A stretch of DNA of 64,000 bases from CAVVSQ01 sp963848825 (GTDB lineage Bacteria > Planctomycetota > Planctomycetia > Gemmatales > Gemmataceae). The position numbers were made by a program, and so were the translations under genes. The first letter of the stretch is position 1. Each line of letters starts with the position of its first letter. The stretch is from positions 806,001 to 870,000 of the forward strand of contig CAWKFA010000015.1 in assembly GCA_963848825.1 (NCBI GenBank), written 5' to 3'. The notes beneath the pieces were generated by a model. That model saw only the letters and a program-made list of their open reading frames with translations. It ran no database searches and was not told the origin of the DNA. Shown here piece after piece: positions 38,570-48,415 of this stretch.

Positions 38570-38971
38570 TTAGGGCATGCGGAGCATGTCGGCCGGCGTC
38601 ATGGGGCGCCCGAAGTATGCGGCGGGGTCGGCGTACGGGCTGGCGGGTGCCGGCGAGGTGGCACGGCAGCGATATTTGATGACGCCCGCGCACGGGGTAA
38701 TCTGCGCATCCGGGCCGGGGGAATACTGGTCGAGATTGGCTGGATGAACCAGGGCGCGCACGCGATAAACGCCCGGCGTCCAGTAATGGAGCGGGCAATA
38801 TTCACCCTTGGGGCACTCCGGCCCCTGGTGCCACAACCAGCCCCAGTCACCGAGGTAAGGGCCGGCCTGGACCGTCAGCGGCTCCAGCAGCCCCAGCACC
38901 GCCGCCATGACGAAACTCCAGCGCAAGGGATGGTAACGCACCGGCATTCTCCCGATTTGGTACACGAGCAC
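38570..38971 (-). CDS. Small secreted protein of unknown function
   Basis: A 133-residue product (GTG start at 38971; an ATG at 38947 is also possible) with signal peptide RWSFVMAAVLGLLEPLTVQA. The mature part is aromatic and Cys-containing: YLGDWGWLWHQGPECPKGEY, CPLHYWTPGVYRVRALVHPA, NLDQYSPGP and a final YKYRC-like segment. The pattern looks like a secreted protein conserved in planctomycetes, without known function. It faces the MacB permease gene convergently with 33 bases between. Confidence 0.67.
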   Translation of the reverse strand: MLVYQIGRMPVRYHPLRWSFVMAAVLGLLEPLTVQAGPYLGDWGWLWHQGPECPKGEYCPLHYWTPGVYRVRALVHPANLDQYSPGPDAQITPCAGVIKYRCRATSPAPASPYADPAAYFGRPMTPADMLRMP

Positions 38972-39013
38972 AGCGCCCGATCTCCATCGGCTTCGCCAAA
39001 CCCGGCACTTTAT

Positions 39014-40744
39014 TTATCCGCGCGTCAGTTTATTCGTCAGAAGTGGAAGGCCTAACTCACTAGCGAGTTTGTGTTCGCGACGTGTTTGTTGAGCCAGCGC
39101 CTCAAGATGTTCGAAAAGACCGGCAAACATTTCCCATTCTACCGCGCCCATGGTGGCAATCTGTACCAGTCGCCGCCTCGTCAAATAGCCGCTTTCACCA
39201 CCCAGGGCATAGCCCCATGACCGGCAGCGCTTGACGAAGACGTCCGAGCCTTCAAGGGTGGGTGGCGAAAACGACGTCACCACCGGGGCCGCACATTCCT
39301 CCGCCGCGAGCGGCGTCAGGCCCACTCGCCGCAATTCGCCACGTACGCGCGTGCCGAGCTCATCGTAACGCGCATACGTCGCCTGCGCCTTCGCGGGCGT
39401 ATCGTACACCTCCAGGGCCGCTTCCAGGGCGAGCAGTGTCGAGGACGGGAAGGTATAGCACGGCCCCTCGCTCGAGAGTGCCGCGACCAGGTCGAAATAG
39501 CTCGGTACCGCACTACGGTCGAGACTGGTCAACGACTCCCGGTCCGCGAAGATGAGCGATGCCCCCGCGTAGGAGCCCAGCGATTTGCCGGTCGCGCCGC
39601 TCGCCAGATAAACCTCGCTCAAGTCGAGCGGCACCGCCCCGAGGCTGCTGATGCAATCGACGCACACGCGGATGCCCCGTTTGCTCGCAACGCGCACCAG
39701 GCCCGGCAAATCGTTCAGAACGCCTGTGCTCGATTCCTGGTGCACTCCCCAGACCCAGCTGCCTGGCGCCTCCTGAGCCATGGCTTCGTCAATTGCGCCC
39801 AGGTCCCAAGGCTCGCCCCAGGCCCAGCTCAAGATTCGTGGGCGCAGGCCGAAACGGGTCGCCTGTTGAGCGATCCGTTCGCCGAATTCGCCGTTACATA
39901 AGATGATGCCGCGTCCATGCTCCGCCCCCCGGTTGAGGCCGGCCGCCAGGGTCGCCGCGATTGTCTCATTGGCCAGGGTGCCGCTGCCGTTGAGGATGGC
40001 CACGTCGCGGCCGCCCACCATATCGCCCAGGATACTGCGTACCTTGACGAAGCGCGCGATGAATTCTGGTCCACGATGGTAGATCGGCGCGGCGGCAAAC
40101 GCTGCCCGCACGGCCCGCGACATGGTGACCGGGCCGGGCAATAGGCAAACTGCTTCGGTGGGGCTATTTGGTGCGACCTTGTTAAGGCGTGTTTCCCACA
40201 TCTTTTTCATGTGCTCCAGCTTTTCAGGCAGCTGACCGACCACTTGCATCATGGGCACAAACGACGCTTCACCACGGCCGACCGCGGGGCCCAGCGGCAC
40301 AAAGCCCAAGCGCTGGTAGAGCCCGAGCCGTTTCGCCACCCCGGAAATAAACAGGTGGGTATATCCATGTTTCTGCGCATACGCATATAGCGTCCAAATA
40401 AGGCCGAAGAACAACGTATTGTTGCGTTCCCCGGGCTCGATGGCCAACAGACGTACTTCGAGCGGCCTCGTGCTATCTTTATAAAGAATTTCGGGTTGCG
40501 GTAAACGGTCCGCCACGGAAAAGGGGGGCTGGTCATGGGCGCTGACCATGGCGACGACGCGTTCTTCCCGTTTGGCGATCAAATAAACGTTTTTGTGATG
40601 AAATTTATCGATGAGAATGCCGGTCCCGGTCGCTTCGTGCTGAGGGATTTCGTCCACGAAAGTGCGGTGGTTGAGGCAGTGGACCTCGTCGAACTCTTGC
40701 TTCGATTCCGCCTGCTTGAAAAGATAGTGACCGACGCGCAACAT
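39014..40744 (-). CDS. Acyltransferase-like domain fused to class V aminotransferase
   Basis: Start at the ATG at 40744, just after a GGAGG-containing leader, giving 576 residues. Residues 1-190 resemble a GNAT-like acyltransferase (PLEVRLLAIEPGERNNTLFF, GYTHLFISGVAKRLGLYQRLGF). Residues about 200-560 are a class V PLP enzyme of the alanine-glyoxylate/2-aminoethylphosphonate aminotransferase type: LLPGPVTMSRAV, APIYHRGPEF, LNGSGTLANE, GVHQESSTGVLND, the pyridine-pairing Asp363 in VCVDCISS and the PLP lysine Lys387 in SGATGKSLGSYAG. Fusion of the two suggests transamination and acylation of one small amino compound; the compound is unknown. Confidence 0.88.
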   Translation of the reverse strand: MLRVGHYLFKQAESKQEFDEVHCLNHRTFVDEIPQHEATGTGILIDKFHHKNVYLIAKREERVVAMVSAHDQPPFSVADRLPQPEILYKDSTRPLEVRLLAIEPGERNNTLFFGLIWTLYAYAQKHGYTHLFISGVAKRLGLYQRLGFVPLGPAVGRGEASFVPMMQVVGQLPEKLEHMKKMWETRLNKVAPNSPTEAVCLLPGPVTMSRAVRAAFAAAPIYHRGPEFIARFVKVRSILGDMVGGRDVAILNGSGTLANETIAATLAAGLNRGAEHGRGIILCNGEFGERIAQQATRFGLRPRILSWAWGEPWDLGAIDEAMAQEAPGSWVWGVHQESSTGVLNDLPGLVRVASKRGIRVCVDCISSLGAVPLDLSEVYLASGATGKSLGSYAGASLIFADRESLTSLDRSAVPSYFDLVAALSSEGPCYTFPSSTLLALEAALEVYDTPAKAQATYARYDELGTRVRGELRRVGLTPLAAEECAAPVVTSFSPPTLEGSDVFVKRCRSWGYALGGESGYLTRRRLVQIATMGAVEWEMFAGLFEHLEALAQQTRREHKLASELGLPLLTNKLTRG

Positions 40745-41116
40745 TCCTGGACTACCTCCGACGGTGCCCTCGGGGGACGAGCAACCAGGGAAAACGGGCG
40801 TACCGGTGCCTTCTCGGCCAACGCAGCGCCCGCGCACCACAAAGCAGAGGTTACAAAGCCTTCCGTAAGTTTGCAAGCACTACGTGGCACGCGGCCAGCG
40901 ATTTCTTGCGGATTTCCGGTAAAGATTGGCGTTTTTACGCCTCCAAAGGCCCCCTGGCAAGGGGAGGAGGTCCGCCAGGCACCCCAGAACCCATAAAAGG
41001 AGGAGTTTATAGCGAATATCGAACGCCGTGACCTCCTCGTGGTCTGTCGGGCACGGCGCCTCGAACCCTGGCCGCTTGGCGCGGCAGAAAAGACCCGCTC
41101 GGCCTAGAATACCTTC
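40745..41116. other. Gene-free gap between divergent genes
   Basis: These 372 bases separate the divergent aminotransferase and cysteine desulfurase genes. I see no conserved coding sequence, no clear promoter pair and no hairpin. Open frames across it are short and lack family features. Confidence 0.4.
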
Positions 41117-42268
41117 ATGAAACCCATCTACCTCGATTACAATGCCACGACCCCCGTTGACCCCGTGGTCATGGAAGCCATGCTGCCTTTTCTGCGCGAG
41201 CATTATGGCAATCCCTCCAGCACGCATGGCTACGGTCGCGCCACCCACGAAGCTCTCAACCTCGCCCGCAACCAGGTTGCCGCTCTCCTGGGCGCCAGCC
41301 CGGGCGAGATTCTGTTCACGTCTGGCGGCACCGAGGCGAGCAATCATGCGCTGAAGGGCGCCGTGTTCAATCGCCTGCTCGACGGGGCATCGCCAGGCGA
41401 GTGCCACATTGTCACCAGTGCGATCGAGCACCCGGCGACATTGCTGCCTTGCGATTTTTTGCGCAAGCTGGGCTGCAAGATAACCATTTTGCCCGTCGAC
41501 AGCACCGGTCTGGTCGATCCGAACGCCGTTCGCCAGGCCCTGACGCCGGCAACTGTGCTCGTCAGCATCATGCACGCCAACAACGAAGTTGGCACCTTGC
41601 AGCCAATCAGCGCCATTACCAAAATCGTCAGGGAACATGGCGCCTTGATGCACACCGATGCCGCGCAGTCGCTCGGCAAGGTGGCGGTGGCTGTCGCCGA
41701 TTTGGGGGTGGATCTGCTTTCGGTGGCGGGGCACAAGCTCTATGCACCCAAGGGCATCGGAGCGCTTTACCTCAGAAGCGGGACCAGGCTGGAACCCCTG
41801 CTGCACGGCGCCGGGCATGAAGGTGGCCGGCGCGCGGGTACAGAGAACGTTCCTTATATCGTCGGCCTCGGCCAGGCTTGCGAGCTTGCCCGACAATCGT
41901 TGCCTGGCATCACGGCCAGGCTGCAAGGCTGGCGCGAGCGTCTCTGGCAAGCACTGCGAGCCGCGCTGGGTGACAGAATCGTGCTGAACGGCCACCCGGA
42001 AAAGCGTTTGCCCAACACGCTAAACGTCAGCTTCCTGGACCATATCGGCGCGGAGTTATTAGCCAGGGTTCCAGAGATAGCGGCCTCCACGGGCTCCGCC
42101 TGTCATGAAGGCCAGATCAAGCTTTCGCCTGTGCTGGCCGCCATGGGCGTCCCCCCGGAAATTGGCAAAGGAGCCGTGCGCCTGAGCGTCGGCCGCTTTA
42201 CCACGGACGACGAAATCGACCGCGCGGCAGCAATGCTAGTAAAAATATGTAGGGTGGGTCGAGCGTAA
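41117..42268 (+). CDS. Cysteine desulfurase (IscS/NifS type)
   Basis: A 383-residue PLP enzyme that takes sulfur from cysteine for Fe-S cluster and thio-cofactor synthesis. Conserved elements: IYLDYNATTPVDP, ILFTSGGTEASNHALKG, the HANNEVGTLQP loop, HTDAAQSLGK, PLP lysine Lys207 in LLSVAGHKLYAPKG and the catalytic Cys329 in STGSACHEG. No isc or suf partner gene is adjacent. The last residues (CRVGRA) and the TAA stop lie inside the palindromic repeat starting at 42249, so the repeat has rewritten the C-terminus by a few residues without harming the core. Confidence 0.95.
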   Translation: MKPIYLDYNATTPVDPVVMEAMLPFLREHYGNPSSTHGYGRATHEALNLARNQVAALLGASPGEILFTSGGTEASNHALKGAVFNRLLDGASPGECHIVTSAIEHPATLLPCDFLRKLGCKITILPVDSTGLVDPNAVRQALTPATVLVSIMHANNEVGTLQPISAITKIVREHGALMHTDAAQSLGKVAVAVADLGVDLLSVAGHKLYAPKGIGALYLRSGTRLEPLLHGAGHEGGRRAGTENVPYIVGLGQACELARQSLPGITARLQGWRERLWQALRAALGDRIVLNGHPEKRLPNTLNVSFLDHIGAELLARVPEIAASTGSACHEGQIKLSPVLAAMGVPPEIGKGAVRLSVGRFTTDDEIDRAAAMLVKICRVGRA

Positions 42269-42366
42269 TCGTGCTGACCCACCGAAACACACAATTGCAT
42301 GGCCCCATACGATGGTTTCGCATGGGGCATGGTGGGTCAGCGCGAGTACGCTCGACGCCACCCTAC
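42249..42366. repeat. 118-bp palindromic repeat, third locus (inverted orientation)
   Basis: Left arm 42249-42284 and right arm about 42331-42366 are inverted repeats with a few mismatches. The complement of this element aligns along its whole length, including the loop (CCCCATGCGAAACCAT and AATTGTGTGTTTCGG), with the copy at 5502-5621. The first 20 bases provide the end and stop codon of the cysteine desulfurase gene. The other edge is 14 bases from the stop codon of the convergent ABC permease gene. Confidence 0.9.
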
Positions 42367-42380
42367 ATTTTCCGCAAGCA

Positions 42381-44097
42381 TCAAAATTCCATGCGGCGCA
42401 GGTTGCTGGCGCCGGCGCGTAGGGGCAAAACCACCGCCACAATGCCGGCGATGATGCCGACGACGACGCCCAGCCATGGCCACCAGGGAAACGTGACCAC
42501 GTCGAAGTCATGGGCCGCCACGATGAAATGGAATGGTGCGGCCATGGCGCCGACGACAACGATAAGAAACAACAGGCCCGCGACCAGGTTCAAGGTGCCG
42601 CCGAAGCCAACAGCTATTTTGGATGGGTCGGTTTCGCGAAAGTTGGGCATGCAGGCTCCGAGGCCTACGCTCAAGCCGGAAAGTCCCAGCGCCAGCACGG
42701 CGACTGCCAGGCCATGCACCACCAGAATAGTCCCGTTCATGCCGAGCATGCAGTCGCTAAACAATACGAGAAACTCGGCAATCCCAAGGCAGCCGGCGGC
42801 GGAGAAGACGAACTTGCCCCACACGAGGCGTGCGCGTTCCAGAGGCAAGAGGCCCAGAATCCAGAACTTGCGTCCTTCAAGGCTGAGCATGGGAAAAATA
42901 AAGCGCCCGGTATACGCGCACATCAGGAAACCTGTCGCGGTCAAGGTGAGCAGGCTGATGCCATTTTGAAAGGCACGGCCAATGTCCTTTTCGTAGAAGT
43001 GGCGCATGTTGGAGAAGTAGAGCACGGGCAGGCCGACAAAGATCAGGATTTGCAGCCATTGCGCCGGATCGCGGCGGAAGGTGCGAAAATCCTTGAGAAT
43101 GAGCAGACGTGTCTGCGTATCCAGAAAGAAGAGCAGCCGGCCGAGCGTGTTGTCGAGCCATCGGCCCCCATAGCGCCGCCGCAAGGTGCCGCCGGTCGCG
43201 ATCCGATTGAAGCCGCGCCGAAAGAGCTTGCGGGCGAGCCAAACGGTCGCCAGGTATAACAGGAGGCCGTTGCTCCAGATCAGGGCCAGGTAATAGAGCA
43301 TGGTATCCAGCTCCCCCTCGGCCGCCGCCATCAGGCCCTGGCCCGTCCACTGGACGGGAACAAGTTGCTGCACCAGCCGCTGCCGCCAGGCAGTCACTTC
43401 GCCCATGAGGTTTTCGAACCAGACCCGCGTACCGAAGGGACTTTGAGTGCTCTCTTGCAGCACGTGCCAAACCCGCCAGCCCACGCCAGCGGCTACGAGC
43501 GCGACAACGAGGCCGACGAGTTGCATGCGGCCGCGCGGCAAAAAATTGACAAGCAACAAGGTGCAGAGGGCGCCAAGGGACCCGGGCAGCAGCACGAAAC
43601 CGAGGAAATAAAGGGGCAAGAGCACATAAAAGTACCAGGCCGCCCCTCCTTCCACTTCGATCCCATAAGCGATCAGGATGGGACTCCCCAGGAGTACGAA
43701 CGCCCAACTGCTAAAGGCCATGGCCCCCTGGAACTTGTAGGCGAAGATGTCCTCCTCCGGCACGGGACCGGCCAGCAAAAACCAGCTTTCGGCCGACGAG
43801 AATAGACTGCTGTAAAGAATGATGGCCGTCGAAAAAGTGAGCATCACGGTCAGGGCGAGAAAGAGAAAATCGAAGAGCGTCGCCAGCAGCTTGCCGTTAA
43901 GCATGACGTCCCAGCGCAGCGCGCAGCTCGTGAAAGCCCTTCCAGCTAAGGGCGAACAGTAGTCCCCAGATAATCAAGCTGCACACCAGGATGGTAATGA
44001 CGCGCAGGAGCGAGCGCTGAAGCATCAGGCGCAGGGAATTACGCAGTTGCTGCCAGCGCAGGCGTCGAAACAACAGTGCGGAGGATGGGGTGGGCAT
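42381..44097 (-). CDS. Large ABC exporter permease, frameshifted
   Basis: The ATG at 44097 opens MPTPSSALLFRRLRWQQLRN with a first helix (LRVITILVCSLIIWGLLFAL). The frame breaks near 43906, just after FHELRAALG, and resumes as MLNGKLLATLFDFLFLALTV for another 507 residues. About 12 membrane helices and cytoplasmic helices such as LLILKDFRTFRRDPAQWLQI are present. No nucleotide-binding domain. Reconstructed length is about 572 residues. It pairs with the ATPase immediately upstream to form an ABC-2-like exporter, with a hairpin between the genes. Confidence 0.85.
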
Positions 44098-44125
44098 GGT
44101 GGGCCGGGCGCTATCTTTAAGAGCC

Positions 44126-44158
44126 TATCCGAAAAAAAGGTCCGACTCTTTTCGGATA
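44126..44158. terminator. Intercistronic hairpin in the ABC operon
   Basis: TATCCGAAAA (44126-44135) and TTTTCGGATA (44149-44158) form a perfect 10-bp stem with a 13-base loop, between the stop of the ATPase gene (44163) and the start of the permease gene (44097). On the minus strand the 3' arm is preceded by a run of T. It could attenuate permease expression or stabilise the upstream transcript. Confidence 0.5.
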
Positions 44159-44162
44159 AGCG

Positions 44163-44900
<738 letters not shown>

Positions 44901-44919
44901 CCTGAATCGCGTGGCGGGA

Positions 44920-45744
44920 TTATTTAGGAGGTTCGCGGACGAGGATCAAGTCCATGTCATTGTGGGAAGCAGCTTGCTGAAGCACCAGGCCATCGCCCGC
45001 GCGCACCCAGGTGTGCGCGGCGGCCTTCTTGCCCGCTTCGGAGTAATCGATGCGGAAACAGGCAACGGCCTCCCCCTGCCAATCAAGCGTCGCGCCATGA
45101 ACTTCCGCAATCAGCATGGTCGTGGGCATCTTTTGCCCGGGAATCATCGCGCCGAGCGGGTCGAGCAGCGGCACCTGCCACGTCCGCCCGGCATAAAGAC
45201 CGGGTATTCTGTTGAAGAGGTGCATGGTATTGAGAACATTGCCGTGGGCGGCGACAGGCACGGGTTGTGGCTGAAACGGCCCGATGTCCTTCTTCTCTTC
45301 GTCGTTGATAAAAATGCGCGGCCGTAAGATGCCGTCAAGCACCACCCCCTTGACCTCGCCCTTGAATTCGGCATTGAGCACGACCATGCGTACCTCGCTG
45401 GTCAATTCCTTCAAGCTGCCATTGCGATCGACAAGATAGCTGCCGGCGATCTTTTTGATGCTGCCAATCTTCCACACGGGAAAATCGAGAAACCGCAGCT
45501 CACTAACAAGTTTGAAGTTGCGGTCCGGCAAACGCTGCACGGTGGACCAGCCGGTGCCCACGCTGTTACCCTTGAGCAAGATATTCCAGAATATACGGGT
45601 GCCGCCCACTTCATCAGTAACATCGGTGAAATAAGCGGGCGGCTCACCGGTCCGAAAATGCGGGATGACCTCGCGCACAATCAGCCAGCAGCTCGTTACC
45701 ACCCAAAAGACCAGGACCGTCAAAATACCAAAACGCGAAGGCAT
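44920..45744 (-). CDS. Membrane-anchored protein of unknown function in the ABC operon
   Basis: A 274-residue protein with an N-terminal anchor (FGILTVLVFWVVTSCWLIVR) and a soluble, beta-rich outer domain (TRIFWNILLKGNSVGTGWST; VVLNAEFKGEVKGVVLDGIL; GRTWQVPLLDPL; TWVRAGDGLVLQQAASHNDM). The repeated long strands resemble those of lipid- or lipoprotein-binding clamshell folds, but I cannot name a family. First gene of the operon with the ABC ATPase and permease, so it is probably a periplasmic accessory of that exporter. Confidence 0.77.
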   Translation of the reverse strand: MPSRFGILTVLVFWVVTSCWLIVREVIPHFRTGEPPAYFTDVTDEVGGTRIFWNILLKGNSVGTGWSTVQRLPDRNFKLVSELRFLDFPVWKIGSIKKIAGSYLVDRNGSLKELTSEVRMVVLNAEFKGEVKGVVLDGILRPRIFINDEEKKDIGPFQPQPVPVAAHGNVLNTMHLFNRIPGLYAGRTWQVPLLDPLGAMIPGQKMPTTMLIAEVHGATLDWQGEAVACFRIDYSEAGKKAAAHTWVRAGDGLVLQQAASHNDMDLILVREPPK

Positions 45745-45983
45745 GAATCGTTCCGTAAGGCGAAGCAGCGTAGCCTCGCTCCACTATACCAGGGACGAAG
45801 TGAGGGTGCCAATCGGGCGGGCGGGGTGGCCGAACGACGCTGCCCAAGAACCAAGGGAATATTGATGTTTGTTCTCTCGGTCTTTTAAATTCGAGGCATT
45901 GTCCTCGACTGCGGTCAGCGTTTCGCAGTATCATGGAATCTTAAAGATCCCCGGGGCTCCGACCTGACCAGGGAGGACTAAAC

Positions 45984-46244
45984 ATGAACCGAACCGTGCA
46001 AGCCATTTACGCCAACGGGGCTTTTCGCCCTTTGGAGCCGGTCTCCTGCCAAGAACAGGAACGCGTTGTCCTCACGGTCGAAAACGCCGGCACTGCCGAG
46101 GAAAATCTTCTCGACCATGAATTCCTCAGTTACTGCGAAACCCAAGCCGACGATTCGGTTTCGCTGGAAGACGTGCGGCAGGCGATGGCCAAAATTCCTG
46201 GCTCCCTCGCCGCCGACATTCGCGTCGAACGGGATCAAGGTTAA
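45984..46244 (+). CDS. AF2212/DUF104-like antitoxin
   Basis: An 86-residue protein whose N-terminal 35 residues, MNRTVQAIYANGAFRPLEPV followed by SCQEQERVVLTVE, match the short beta-hairpin pattern of the DUF104 (AF2212-like) antitoxin family: an xVxAIYxNGxFxPLxPV motif. The acidic C-terminal half (DHEFLSYCETQADDSVSLED) would wrap the toxin. Its TAA overlaps the next ATG (TAATG), the coupling expected of antitoxin-toxin pairs. The partner is truncated. Confidence 0.78.
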   Translation: MNRTVQAIYANGAFRPLEPVSCQEQERVVLTVENAGTAEENLLDHEFLSYCETQADDSVSLEDVRQAMAKIPGSLAADIRVERDQG

Positions 46245-46483
46245 TGTCCGACCACTTCCTCGACACCAGCGCCCTGGTCAAACACTACCATTCGGAAGTC
46301 GGTACGCCCAAAGTAGATTTGCTCTGGAACACGCCAGGGGCCCGACTATTCGTTTCCCGATTGGGAATCGTTGAAACCGTCTCGACTTTCGCCAAGAAGG
46401 TGCGTACCGGCTTAATTACGGTTGCTCCGTCGCCGCTTTTTTGCCGACTTGCGGCTTCGCTCGCCGCGTTGACAAGCCCATAA
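46244..46483 (+). pseudogene. Truncated VapC-type PIN-domain toxin
   Basis: The first 55-60 residues are a VapC N-terminus: DHFLDTSALVKHYHSEVGTP, with the first catalytic Asp in LDTSALVK, then RLFVSRLGIVETVSTFAKKV. After TGLIT the sequence no longer looks like PIN domain and stops at residue 79; a normal VapC has about 130-140 residues and three or four catalytic acids. The missing part is not found in any frame within the next 200 bases, so this is a real truncation rather than a frameshift. The toxin is probably inactive. Confidence 0.78.
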
Positions 46484-46660
46484 GACTTGGTAAGCTGCAA
46501 ACAATACGGCCCCTGCCGCGGTCAAAAAAACGGGCTGTTATCCTCACCCGCGGACGGGGCCTCCCCCGGCAAGGAAAGTTGATCTTGGACCGGTGTTTGA
46601 GCTTCCTTGCTGCGCATTTTTCGCGCCACCATTGTCCCTCTTCATCTCAGGACAAAAACC

Positions 46661-48407
46661 ATGAGCGCATTGCGGGAATTCTGGATCAAGGTTGTCGGAA
46701 TGAACCACTCGGATGGATCGAGCCTCCAGGGTGATGTGGGGGGCGGCCCGGCGGCGGCCGGACCGGTTGGTTCGATTTCCGGCGGGGAGAAGGTTTCGGC
46801 CGGAGCAGTATCCAAGCCGCGAAGCCAGCTGCTGGCCGAGGCAAAAGCGATCAAGATGAAGGTGGACAAGCCGCAAGACTATCCTGGCCGAGAGGCCGAT
46901 CAGGCGCGTCTCAAGGAGATTAGCGAAGAGCTGGGCATGGATTTGGGGGGAGGGACCCCTGGCAGCGGTGCCGGCTCATCGCCAGCGTCCGGTGAACCGA
47001 CGCATCCACCCGGTGGCACGGGCACTGTTCCGCCAACTCCACCAGCGGAAAACACGATTACTGTTCAGACACCCAGCGGTCCCCAGCAGATGACCGAAGC
47101 GGAATACCGACGACGTATCGAGCAGGCCAAGGATTATGTCCGGCAAAGGGTCAAGGACGCTGCGACCCGGGGGGTAACAAAGACTCAGCTCGAACAAGAG
47201 GCTGCAAGGGAATTCGGTCTCGACAATAATTGGTCCAAGATCCAGGGTAGAGGACGGCGCGTCATCCAAACCGTAACGGGAGAGTTGAGGGAGGTGACCC
47301 CTGAGGAATACCACGAGTTGACCAACCGGGCTCGCGATTACGTGGAAAAGAGGTTGAATAACCCGAACAACAAACTAAGTCGGGAACAACTCGAGCAGGA
47401 GGCGGCCGGGGCATACAACCTCGACCGGAATTGGTCGGGCAATACCAATAGCGCCAACGGCAATCAACCCCCAGAAGGAGGCGGCGGACCCGGAAGCAAA
47501 GGCGGCGGCAACAAGGGAGAAACGGGAGCAAGCCCCGCAGTCAAGCAAGCTCACGAAAAAATCCAGGACTACCAGGCCCGCGCAAACGATCGAGCAAAAA
47601 CAAGCAGACTTCGAGAAGCGCCAGGACGCCCTGGAATCCAAGCTCGAGGAACAGGCGGCGGGCAAGGGCAATAATGGGAATCTGGATAAGGAGCAAGAAT
47701 CGCTAGCCAAGGAGCAAACCGCGCTGGAAACCGAATCCAAGGCCATGCTGAGTGAAGGCGAGGGCCTTGCCAAGGAACTGTATGATGTCGCCCCGGATGC
47801 GTTTGAGGGTCTGAGCCCCAAGGCCTTCCTCAAGGCTGCCGGCCCAAAGAGCGCCCCGACGGTGGGTGGGGTCGCCGCGAAGGCGGCAAATGGCTTGGCG
47901 ACTGCGTTCTTCGCGGTGCAGAGCATATCCTACATCCTGGAGTCCAACGACAAGTTGGCCGCCATCGGCCAGGTTGGCGCCAATTACGCGGTCGGCGCTG
48001 AAGAAGCCGCCATTTTCAAGCTTGTTACCGACTCGACTCCAGTCACGTTGATATTGGGGATGGTCGTTGGCATGTGCGGCGATCAGGCGGGCGCCTGCGA
48101 GGAACAGGAGCGTGCCCAGCGGGAGAAAGCACAGAAGGACGCACAAACACACGCCCTTTACATGACGGTGGGCCAGTATCTGGAAAAGAAATTCCCTGGC
48201 TCAGTGGAATATGTCGAGAACACCTATTACATCAATGACAAGGCCCTTTGGGACAAAACCCTCAAGAAGATCGTGCAGATGAAAAAGCTCAAGGAAATCG
48301 AGCAAGAGCGCGAGCGACAGAAGGAAATGGGTAAGGTCCGTCGGAAAACGCCCGAGGAAATGCAGCAGGAGATTGATCATCCTCACGCCCACTTGGATCC
48401 GGCGTAG
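46661..48407 (+). CDS. Low-complexity protein with internal repeats, unknown function
   Basis: The start at 46661 gives about 580 residues after correcting a frame break near 47590. The layout is: a Gly/Ser/Pro-rich N-terminus (1-132); a duplicated helical unit (133-196 EAEYRRRIEQAKDYV to QLEQEAAREFGLDNNWS, and 202-262 PEEYHELTNRARDYV to QLEQEAAGAYNLDRNWS); a Gly-rich spacer; a coiled coil (QKQADFEKRQDALESKLEEQ); two hydrophobic segments (GLATAFFAVQSISYILES; VTLILGMVVGMCG); and a charged helical tail. There is no signal peptide. The plan, with spacers, repeats and amphipathic segments, recalls secreted effectors, but no toxin domain is recognised. It is flanked by a decayed toxin-antitoxin pair and an IS110 remnant. 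Confidence 0.7.
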
Positions 48408-48415
48408 GGTACGCT

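Noticed and set aside
46661..48407. Assignment of the repeat protein to a named polymorphic toxin class.
   Set aside because: No recognisable delivery domain, nuclease, deaminase or immunity gene is present; only its layout is suggestive.
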